Source: Stenotrophomonas maltophilia (lineage in GTDB: Bacteria; Pseudomonadota; Gammaproteobacteria; Xanthomonadales; Xanthomonadaceae). From it: a stretch of 64,000 bases of DNA. Shown in pieces: positions 57,853-64,000 of the stretch; position 1 is the first letter of the stretch; each line of letters starts with the position of its first letter. The stretch is from the NCBI RefSeq assembly GCF_025642255.1, contig NZ_CP106759.1, positions 3,251,501-3,315,500 of the forward strand, given 5' to 3'. The position numbers and the translations under genes are program-made. Under the pieces are notes generated by a model. That model was not told the DNA's origin. It did not search any database and was given only the letters and a program-made list of their open reading frames with translations.

Positions 57853-57859
57853 GGGGGCG

Positions 57860-58246
57860 TCAGTCGATGACCATCACCGCGTCGACCTCGAAGTTGGCGC
57901 CCTTCGGCAGGCCGGAGACTTCGATGGTGGAACGGGCCGGGAACGGAGCCTGGAAGTAGTCCTGCATGACCGCGTTGACCTTGGCGAACTCGCCCAGGTC
58001 GGTCAGGTACAGGCCAAGGCGCACGACCTGGTCCAGCGAACCGCCGGCAGCTTCGGCCACGGCCTTGAGGTTGTCGAACGCGCGGCGGGCCTGGGCTTCG
58101 ACATCACCGGCACCGACGATGTCGCCGGTCGCCGGATCAAGCGGGATCTGGCCGGAGAAGTACACGGTGTTGCCGGCGCGCACGGCCTGCGAGTAAGGGC
58201 CGATGGCGGCAGGCGCCTTTTCGGTGTTGATGATCTGGCGGGACAT
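57860..58246 (-). CDS. ridA: RidA-family enamine/imine deaminase
   Basis: 128 residues from ATG 58244-58246 (MSRQIINTEKAPAAIGPYSQAVRAG). The RidA core is complete: GNTVYFSGQIPLDPATGDIV, AEAAGGSLDQVVRLGLYLTDLGEFAKVNAV and the active-site Arg in FPARSTIEVSGLPKGANFEVDAV. It hydrolyses reactive 2-aminoacrylate-type enamines produced by PLP enzymes. It precedes recG by 7 bp. In related genomes it normally follows spoT; here a catB gene and repeats intervene. Confidence 0.95.
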   Translation of the reverse strand: MSRQIINTEKAPAAIGPYSQAVRAGNTVYFSGQIPLDPATGDIVGAGDVEAQARRAFDNLKAVAEAAGGSLDQVVRLGLYLTDLGEFAKVNAVMQDYFQAPFPARSTIEVSGLPKGANFEVDAVMVID

Positions 58247-58291
58247 GGTCGCTCCGGTGCATTTGGAAAACAGAGCGGCGATTGTAGCAAC

Positions 58292-58371
58292 CCGGTAGCG
58301 CCGGGCCATGCCCGGCGACGTTTGGTTCATGCTGCGTGGCGCGCTCGCCGGGCATGGCCCGGCGCTACCGG
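58292..58371. repeat. Inverted SMAG-type pair between ridA and catB
   Basis: CCGGTAGCGCCGGGCCATGC at the left end and its inverted copy ending GGCGCTACCGG at the right, ~26-bp arms around a 28-bp spacer. It can fold into one large hairpin. Confidence 0.88.
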
Positions 58372-58443
58372 TGCACCATCCACCCATGGTCTCCGGGCCG
58401 GGCGCATCCGTAGACTGGCTGCTGATTCCTGTGGGACCAAGCC

Positions 58444-59076
58444 ATGGCAAACGTGTTCGACTCCCCCTTCAAGGGCAAGCTGCTGACCGAAATGGTCACC
58501 AACCCCAACATCCTCGTCGGCCGCTACAGCTACTACTCCGGCTATTACCACGGGCACGGCTTCGACGACTGCGCGCGCTACCTGCTGCCTGATCGCGACG
58601 ACGTGGACAAGCTGATCATCGGCAGCTTCTGCTCGATAGGAAGCGGCGTCAGCTTCATCATGGCTGGCAACCAGGGCCACCGGCACGATTGGGCATCGAC
58701 GTTTCCGTTCTTCTACATGCAGGAAGAGTCGGCCTTTGCCGCGGCCAATGACGCCTTCAGGCCGGCCGGTGACACCGTGATCGGCAACGACGTGTGGATC
58801 GGCGCCGAGGCGATGATCCTGCCGGGAGTGCGCATTGGCGATGGTGCCGTGATCGGTAGCCGGGCACTGGTGACCCGCGACGTGGCGCCCTACGCCATCG
58901 TGGGCGGCAACCCGGCCAAGGTGCTGCGCAGCCGGTTCGAAGCGGAGGACATCGCGCGGTTGCTGGAAATGGCGTGGTGGGAGTGGCCGCTGGCGCAGAT
59001 CAAGGCGGCGATGCCGTTGCTGACCGCTGGGGATATCCCGGCGCTGCATGCGTATTGGCGCGAACAGGCGGCGTGA
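58444..59076 (+). CDS. catB: CatB-type xenobiotic (chloramphenicol) O-acetyltransferase
   Basis: 210 residues, the size of type B CATs. The N-terminus [53 protein letters not shown] is nearly diagnostic. The left-handed beta-helix hexapeptides are visible ([50 protein letters not shown]), and the catalytic His is in [11 protein letters not shown]. It acetylates chloramphenicol or a related hydroxyl substrate with acetyl-CoA. It is transcribed against its neighbours spoT and ridA and is flanked by repeats on both sides. Its base composition looks like the genome's own, so any insertion is old or from a close relative. Confidence 0.92.
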   Translation: MANVFDSPFKGKLLTEMVTNPNILVGRYSYYSGYYHGHGFDDCARYLLPDRDDVDKLIIGSFCSIGSGVSFIMAGNQGHRHDWASTFPFFYMQEESAFAAANDAFRPAGDTVIGNDVWIGAEAMILPGVRIGDGAVIGSRALVTRDVAPYAIVGGNPAKVLRSRFEAEDIARLLEMAWWEWPLAQIKAAMPLLTAGDIPALHAYWREQAA

Positions 59077-59108
59077 TCCGACCTCGCGCATCGTGTGCAC
59101 GGAATATC

Positions 59109-59246
59109 ATCCACGCATGGCGTGGATCTACTTCAATCCGGGCTTGCGATGCGCCATCCGTAGAGCCGAGCCCATGCTCGGCTGCTTCAGGCAAGAGCAG
59201 CCGAGCGTGGGCTCGGCTCCACAAGAACCATCCACGCATGGCGTGG
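59109..59246. repeat. Repeat nest between catB and spoT
   Basis: ATCCACGCATGGCGTGGAT at 59109-59127, a GTAG-headed SMAG-like inverted pair at 59160-59222 (stems with GAGCC...GGCTC around CATG), and CCACGCATGGCGTGG at 59232-59246, ending 2 bp before the spoT stop codon region. Confidence 0.82.
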
Positions 59247-59248
59247 CT

Positions 59249-61411
59249 TTACTGGCGGCGCACCGACTGCACGACCGACAGGCGGCGCAGGCGCCGCATG
59301 ACCTCGGCCAAGTGGTTGCGGTCGCGCACCTGGATGTTGAACGCCAGCACGGCAGCGTTGAAGTCGCGATCCAGATAATCCACGCGCTCGATGTTGGACT
59401 GGCTCTGCGCGATCGCGGCGGCAAGCTGGGCCAGCACGCCGGTACCGTTCTCCACCTCCACCACCAGCGAGGTGTCGTAGTCACCGGAAACGGTGGTATC
59501 CCAGCCGATCAGCACCCAGCGCTCGGGCGACTTGCGCAGCTCGGCCAGGTTCGGGCAGTCCATGCGATGCACCACGATGCCCTTGCCGGCGGTGTGGTAC
59601 CCCATGATGTCGTCGCCGGGAATCGGCTGGCAGCAGCCCGCGAAGGTGACCACGCCGCGCTCGCTGCCATTGATCAGGATCTTCTCCTGCGAGTGGTGGC
59701 GCGAATGCGGGCCGCCACGCAGTTCCGCATAGGCCATCAGCGCCTGCGCGGCCTGGGTCGGCATCCAGTTGCCGAGCGCGACTTCCGCCAGCAGGGCCTC
59801 CAGACGCGGGAAACGGTGCTCGGCCAGGAATGCATCCAGGCGCCCCTTCGGCAGCCGCTCCAGCGAGGAATCCATCGCCTCCAGCGCACGGTCAAGCATG
59901 CGGTGGCCCAGCTGCACGGCGTCCTCGTGCTCCAGCTGCTTGAGCTGGTGGCGGATCGCGGTGCGCGCCTTGCTGGTGACCACGAACTCCAGCCACTGTG
60001 GTTTGGGCGTGGCCGAACGCGCGGTGATGATCTCCACCGACTGCCCGGAGACCAGCTTGGTGCGCAACGGCACCAGCTTCTTGTCCACGCGCGAGGCCAC
60101 CGCCATGTTGCCGACATCGGTATGCACGGCGTAAGCGAAATCGAGCGCGGTGGAATTGCGCGGCAGGGCCAGGATCTTGCCCTTCGGCGTGAACAGGTAG
60201 ACCTCGTCCGGGAACAGGTCGACCTTCACGTTGTCGAGGAATTCCAGCGAGGAGCCGGCCGCGCGCTGCGAATCGATCAACTCGACGATCCACGCGTGGG
60301 CACGGCTCTGCGCGCTGTTGGGAGAATCGCCACCGAACTTGTAGGTCCAGTGTGCGGCCACGCCTCGCTCGGCAATCAGGTCCATTTCCTCGGTACGGAT
60401 CTGCACCTCGATCGGCGAGCCGTACGGTCCGAAGAGCACGGTGTGCAGCGACTGGTAGCCGTTGGCCTTGGGAATGGCGATGAAGTCACGGAAGCGACCG
60501 TCCAGCGGCTTGAACGTGGCATGCACCGAGCCCAGTGCGTGATAGCAGGTGGGCACGCTGCGCACGACCAGGCGGAACCCGAACACGTCCATCACCTGGT
60601 CGAAGCTCTTGTTCTCGTCGCGCATCTTGTTGTAGATGCTCCACGGCGTCTTGATGCGGCTGACCAGGCGGTGTTCGATGCCCTCCTTCGCCAGTCGCTG
60701 CGAGAGCTGCACTTCCACCTGCGCCATCGCCTCGCGGCGCACCACCGGCTGGCTGCGGATGTGCTTTTCCAGGATCGCGTGGCGCCACGGATACAACGCC
60801 TTGAAGCCCAGGTTCTGCAGCTCGCTCTTGACCAGGCTCATGCCCAGCCGCTGCGCGATCGGCGCGTAGATCTCCAGCGTCTCGCGGGCGATGCGGCTCC
60901 TCGCTTCGCGGCTCTGGGCGCCCAGCGTACGCATGTTGTGCAGGCGGTCGGCCAGCTTGATCATGATCACGCGCAGGTCGCGCGACATCGCCAGCAGCAT
61001 CTTGCGGAAGCTCTCCGCGGCAGCTTCCTGGCGGTCCCGGAACTTCAGCTTGTCCAGCTTGGTCACGCCATCGACGAGTTCGGCAACCGGCTCGCCGAAC
61101 TCGGCGGCCAGCGCCTCGCGGGTCAGCGGCGTGTCCTCGATGGTGTCGTGCAGGATCGCGGCGATCAGCGCTTCGACATCCAGGCCGAGCTCGGCCAGCA
61201 CCTGCGCAACCGCCACAGGATGGGTGATATAGGGCTCGCCCGACTTGCGTGTCTGCCCAGCGTGCGCAGCGGCCCCGACTTCCCAGGCACGGCGCAGCAG
61301 CGGCAGCTGCTCCGGCGGCAGGTAATGGGCGGCGCGTTCAAGCTGGAGGACGTAGTCGGGTACGGCGGCAGTGGGGGCTGCGGCGACCTTGGCAGTGGGG
61401 CCTGGGTTCAT
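59249..61411 (-). CDS. spoT: Bifunctional (p)ppGpp synthetase/hydrolase SpoT
   Basis: 720 residues. The hydrolase (HD) domain has YITHPVAVAQ and the catalytic ILHDTIEDTPL (HD and ED at ~88-93), so degradation should be active. The synthetase domain shows FGFRLVVRS and IAIPKANGYQSLHTVLFGPYG and EVQIRTEEMDLIAERGVAAHW. A TGS domain (VYLFTPKGKILALPRNSTALDFAYAVHTDVG) and a C-terminal ACT domain (VVEVENGTGVLAQLAAAIAQ) complete the Rel/Spo architecture. It sets the stringent alarmone level. It lies downstream of rpoZ, separated by a hairpin. Confidence 0.97.
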   Translation of the reverse strand: MNPGPTAKVAAAPTAAVPDYVLQLERAAHYLPPEQLPLLRRAWEVGAAAHAGQTRKSGEPYITHPVAVAQVLAELGLDVEALIAAILHDTIEDTPLTREALAAEFGEPVAELVDGVTKLDKLKFRDRQEAAAESFRKMLLAMSRDLRVIMIKLADRLHNMRTLGAQSREARSRIARETLEIYAPIAQRLGMSLVKSELQNLGFKALYPWRHAILEKHIRSQPVVRREAMAQVEVQLSQRLAKEGIEHRLVSRIKTPWSIYNKMRDENKSFDQVMDVFGFRLVVRSVPTCYHALGSVHATFKPLDGRFRDFIAIPKANGYQSLHTVLFGPYGSPIEVQIRTEEMDLIAERGVAAHWTYKFGGDSPNSAQSRAHAWIVELIDSQRAAGSSLEFLDNVKVDLFPDEVYLFTPKGKILALPRNSTALDFAYAVHTDVGNMAVASRVDKKLVPLRTKLVSGQSVEIITARSATPKPQWLEFVVTSKARTAIRHQLKQLEHEDAVQLGHRMLDRALEAMDSSLERLPKGRLDAFLAEHRFPRLEALLAEVALGNWMPTQAAQALMAYAELRGGPHSRHHSQEKILINGSERGVVTFAGCCQPIPGDDIMGYHTAGKGIVVHRMDCPNLAELRKSPERWVLIGWDTTVSGDYDTSLVVEVENGTGVLAQLAAAIAQSQSNIERVDYLDRDFNAAVLAFNIQVRDRNHLAEVMRRLRRLSVVQSVRRQ

Positions 61412-61460
61412 GCCCGAAGCCTATTCCAGCGCGACGTTTACGGCAAATCCTGAATGCGAA

Positions 61461-61484
61461 ACAGCCCGCACGGGGCGGGCTGTT
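61461..61484 (-). terminator. Hairpin between rpoZ and spoT
   Basis: Perfect 9-bp stem ACAGCCCGC / GCGGGCTGT with a 5-nt loop, then TTTCGCATT on the minus strand. It may partly end transcription before spoT. Confidence 0.65.
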
Positions 61485-61517
61485 CGGCGTGTCCAGCGAT
61501 GACGTTGATCGATGCGA

Positions 61518-61817
61518 TCAATCGTCGTTCTTGGACATGTCTTCATCGGCGACCACTTCCGCGGCGGCCCACTCCAGCGCTTCGCGCTCGGCGCGCTCAC
61601 GCTCGGCCTTCTCGACTTCGTCGATCAGCGCGTTGTCGATCTTGCGGGCAGCGATCTCGCGCAGCGCCAGCACGGTCGGCTTGTCCTCGGTCTCGCTGTT
61701 GTCCAGCGTGGCCTGCACGCCATTGGCGAGCTGGCGGGCACGCTTGGAGGCCATCATGACCAGCTCGAAACGGTTGTTAACGACTTCCAGGCAATCTTCT
61801 ACGGTGATGCGGGCCAT
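61518..61817 (-). CDS. rpoZ: RNA polymerase omega subunit
   Basis: 99 residues. [30 protein letters not shown] is the conserved omega start; [16 protein letters not shown] is the second conserved block; the C-terminus is acidic and Ala-rich. It stabilises the beta' subunit and forms part of the ppGpp site of RNA polymerase, which makes its position before spoT sensible. It follows gmk by 110 bp. Confidence 0.97.
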   Translation of the reverse strand: MARITVEDCLEVVNNRFELVMMASKRARQLANGVQATLDNSETEDKPTVLALREIAARKIDNALIDEVEKAERERAEREALEWAAAEVVADEDMSKNDD

Positions 61818-61927
61818 ACGGGCTCCCGGCGACCGGTCGGCCGCTCAGTCGAATGAGGGAAAGGGGACGGAGTGTACCGGCAGGGGCTGGACAAAATCAA
61901 GCCAACCCTCACCCGATTCTTTTGGAA

Positions 61928-62593
61928 TCAGTCAGTTGCGCCCGGATCAGGGGTCAACAGGGCCTGGATCAGCCCGGCGTGGCGGACCTTCTGGGCCTCG
62001 CGGCGCAGGCGGCTGGCGGTGAAGATCGCGCACAGCTCGTCCACGGCGGTGTCGAACACCTCGTTGACGATGACGTAGTCGAACTCATTGAAGTGCAGCA
62101 TCTCGTCGCGGGCGGCGCCCAGGCGCTGGGCGATCACCGCCTCGCTGTCCTGCCCACGCTTGCGCATGCGGTCCTGCAGGGCCTGCTTGGACGGCGGCAG
62201 GATGAACACGGTGACCGTGCCCGGTACCAGCTGCCGGACCTGCTGCGCGCCCTGCCAGTCGATCTCCAGCAGCACATCCTGGCCGGCCGCCAGCTGCGGT
62301 TCCACCGACTGCCGCGCCGTGCCCTTCCAGTCTCCGTGCACCCATGCATGCTCGAAGAAGTCGCCCGCAGCAATCATCTGCTCGAACTTCTCTGCGGTGA
62401 CGAAGTGATAGTGCTCACCGTTCACTTCACCCGGCCGCATGGCCCGCGAAGTGAAGGAGATCGACAGGGCGATCTGCGGGTCGCGGGCCAGCGTCGCGTT
62501 GACGATGCTGCTCTTGCCGGCGCCTGAAGGGGCGGCAACGATGTACAGCGTGCCGCGCGCGATGGTGGCCGACGGGGTGGACGGGGCGCTCAT
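61928..62593 (-). CDS. gmk: Guanylate kinase
   Basis: 221 residues from ATG 62591-62593; the frame is open upstream but without homology. P-loop APSGAGKSSIV near residue 21; the GMP-binding ISFTSRAMRPGEVNGEHYHFVT with Arg and Tyr residues; and LLEIDWQGAQQVR. It phosphorylates GMP to GDP, the precursor for GTP and ppGpp. It begins the gmk-rpoZ-spoT-ridA-recG neighbourhood. The residues around the start (MSAPSTPSATIARG) extend ~12 aa before the core. Confidence 0.97.
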   Translation of the reverse strand: MSAPSTPSATIARGTLYIVAAPSGAGKSSIVNATLARDPQIALSISFTSRAMRPGEVNGEHYHFVTAEKFEQMIAAGDFFEHAWVHGDWKGTARQSVEPQLAAGQDVLLEIDWQGAQQVRQLVPGTVTVFILPPSKQALQDRMRKRGQDSEAVIAQRLGAARDEMLHFNEFDYVIVNEVFDTAVDELCAIFTASRLRREAQKVRHAGLIQALLTPDPGATD

Positions 62594-62945
62594 GCACGGA
62601 ACCCAACTGGTTGATTTCGCAAAATTTTTCCTCGATGTTCCAGACGTGGCGCGGAGGATCGCGCCAGGACGGCAGGGACTGCGCGGAACATCCTGGAACC
62701 AGGCCCGGCAGACGGCTCCCCGGGGTGCGGGCACGCAACTTTACCAGAGCGGCCCCTCCGCGCGCCCGGCCACACCCGGGCCGGCCTTGTGCCACATGGG
62801 CATGCGGGGGGCTGTGCTATAACCGGGGCATTGCGGTCGTTCCCGGAAAGACGCTCGCGGCATGCTGGCGGTTCTCCCCTTCGACGGCCGTACCCACCGA
62901 CAGCCCGGAGGCCTGCACGCCTCCCCGCCATCCAAGGAGAACGGC
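62594..62945. other. Divergent gmk / formate dehydrogenase intergenic region
   Basis: 352 bp with no convincing gene. It contains a TATAAC -10-like hexamer at 62818-62823 on the plus strand, ~122 bp before the fdh start. A GATGTTCC at 62632-62639 is repeated inverted as GGAACATC at 62685-62692, and 62672-62693 nearly matches 792-813. No FNR box is seen here. Confidence 0.5.
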
Positions 62946-64000
62946 ATGCCCTCGATGAGTCGCCGCCAGTTCCTGAAGGTCACCGGGACAACCCTGGTGG
63001 GCTCCAGCCTGGCCCTGATGGGCTTCGCGCCCGGCATCGCGCTCGCGGAGGTGCGGCAGTACAAGCTGACCCGCGCCACCGAGACCCGCAACACCTGTAC
63101 GTACTGTTCGGTGGCCTGCGGCATCCTGATGTACAGCCTCGGCGATGGCGCCAAGAACGCCGAGCCGAGCATCTTCCACATCGAGGGCGACCCGGACCAT
63201 CCGGTCAACCGCGGCACGCTGTGCCCGAAGGGCGCCGGCCTGGCCGACATCATCCACAGCAAATCGCGCCTGCTCTACCCGGAATACCGTGCACCGGGTA
63301 CGAACGAATGGAAGCGCCTGAGCTGGGACGACGCTCTGGACCGCATCGCGCGGCTGATGAAGGAAGACCGCGACGCCAACTTCGTGCAGAAAAACGAGGC
63401 GGGGCAGACGGTCAACCGCTGGCTGACCACGGGCATGCTGGCGGCCTCGGCCACCAGCAATGAAACCGCGGTGTTGACCCACAAGGTCGTCCGCTCGCTT
63501 GGAATGCTCGCATTCGACAACCAGGCACGTGTCTGACACGGCCCGACGGTGGCAGGTCTTGCCCCGACGCTAGGCCGAGGTGCGATGACGAATCACTGGG
63601 TCGACATCAAGAATGCCGACCTGATCCTGATCATGGGTGGCAATGCCGCCGAGGCACACCCGTGCGGGTTCAAATGGGTGACCGAGGCCAAGGCACACAA
63701 CAAGGCCCGCCTGATCGTCATCGATCCACGCTTCAACCGCTCGGCCGCGGTGGCCGATGTCTACGCGCCGATCCGCACCGGCACCGACATCGTGTTCCTG
63801 GGTGGCCTGATCAACTACCTGCTGGCCGAGGACCGCATCCAGCACGAGTACGTGCTGAACTACACCGACATGTCGTTCCTGGTGAAGGACGAATTCGCCT
63901 TCACCGACGGCCTGTACTCGGGCTATGACCCGCAGAAGCGCAGCTACGACCGCTCCAGCTGGGACTACCTGTATGGCGACGACGGTTACGTACGCAGCGA
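62946..64000 (+). CDS. fdnG: Selenocysteine-containing formate dehydrogenase-N type alpha subunit (partial, in-frame TGA = Sec)
   Basis: Partial at the right edge. The start MPSMSRRQFLKVTG has AAGGAGA just upstream and carries a twin-arginine signal (SRRQFLK), so the folded enzyme is exported. The 4Fe-4S motif is TRNTCTYCSVACGILMYSL with LCPKGAG. The frame meets TGA at 63534-63536 (codon 197) right after LGMLAFDNQARV, and continues open as HGPTVAGLAPTLGRGAMTNHWVD and so on to the window end, exactly the E. coli FdnG/FdoG pattern where this codon is the Sec ligand of molybdenum. A SECIS-like hairpin follows. FdnG versus FdoG is not resolvable. It oxidises formate at the periplasmic face with beta and gamma subunits expected downstream. 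Confidence 0.95.
63537..63577 (+). promoter_or_regulatory. Bacterial SECIS-like element
   Basis: It starts immediately after the TGA. Lower stem CGGCC (63539-63543) / GGCCG (63573-63577); apical stem GGCA / TGCC (63551-63554 and 63560-63563) with loop GGTCT, the SelB-recognised loop of E. coli fdhF and fdnG. It lies within the coding sequence, as bacterial SECIS elements do. Confidence 0.9.

Noticed and set aside
59107..59246. tRNA-like or integrase attachment site next to catB
   Set aside because: Only short palindromes of dispersed repeat families are present; no cloverleaf, T-loop sequence or integrase gene is visible.
63534..63536. TGA as the true stop of a 196-residue oxidoreductase
   Set aside because: Homology continues in the same frame directly after it and a SECIS-like hairpin follows, so selenocysteine is the better reading.

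Overview
This is a GC-rich chromosomal segment from the Xanthomonadaceae, most likely a Stenotrophomonas maltophilia-complex strain. I base that on gene content (class I fructose-bisphosphate aldolase beside pyruvate kinase, PGK, GAPDH and transketolase; a pilMNOPQ operon divergent from mrcA; CS1/cable-type fimbriae; chromosomal catB) and on many intergenic GTAG-headed palindromes that look like the SMAG/REP repeats of Stenotrophomonas. No search was run, so the species is an inference.

Layout. 1-1433: truncated cysK and a macro-domain protein. 1508-12700: a minus-strand central-carbon block (PPC-repeat lipoprotein, class I aldolase, pyk, HAD phosphatase, pgk, a DUF3999/DUF2339 envelope pair, gapA). 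12893-16489: ompW behind a perfect FNR/Anr-type box, a diguanylate cyclase, an S1/P1 nuclease and an MBL-fold hydrolase. 16545-18713: a BlaI repressor / M56 protease / lipoprotein cassette with two palindromic operators. 18835-25016: flavin reductase-like protein, acetyl-CoA hydrolase/transferase-family protein, tkt and a dicarboxylate/amino-acid symporter. 25074-31977: a tightly overlapping moxR-DUF58-DUF4381-batA-batB/C-batD operon. 32150-39862: pilMNOPQ and the divergent mrcA. 40018-40665: a conserved gene of unknown function.

40750-52198 is the most accessory-looking part. It is an apparent five-gene adhesion locus on the minus strand: CS1/CblA-type major pilin, usher, CblD/CfaE-like tip protein, chaperone, and then a trimeric autotransporter of about 2,067 residues only 57 bp downstream. 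The tip gene and two head modules of the autotransporter contain segments of clearly lower GC, which suggests recombination.

52488-62593 returns to core genes: gltA, rpmE2, a nucleoside hydrolase, recG, ridA, spoT, rpoZ and gmk. A CatB-type acetyltransferase gene in the opposite orientation, bracketed by repeats, splits the spoT-ridA-recG neighbourhood.

The window ends in the alpha subunit of a formate dehydrogenase-N type enzyme. Its reading frame contains an in-frame TGA at 63534-63536, directly followed by a bacterial SECIS-like hairpin, so it is read as a selenocysteine codon and not as a stop. Standard gene callers would cut this gene in two.
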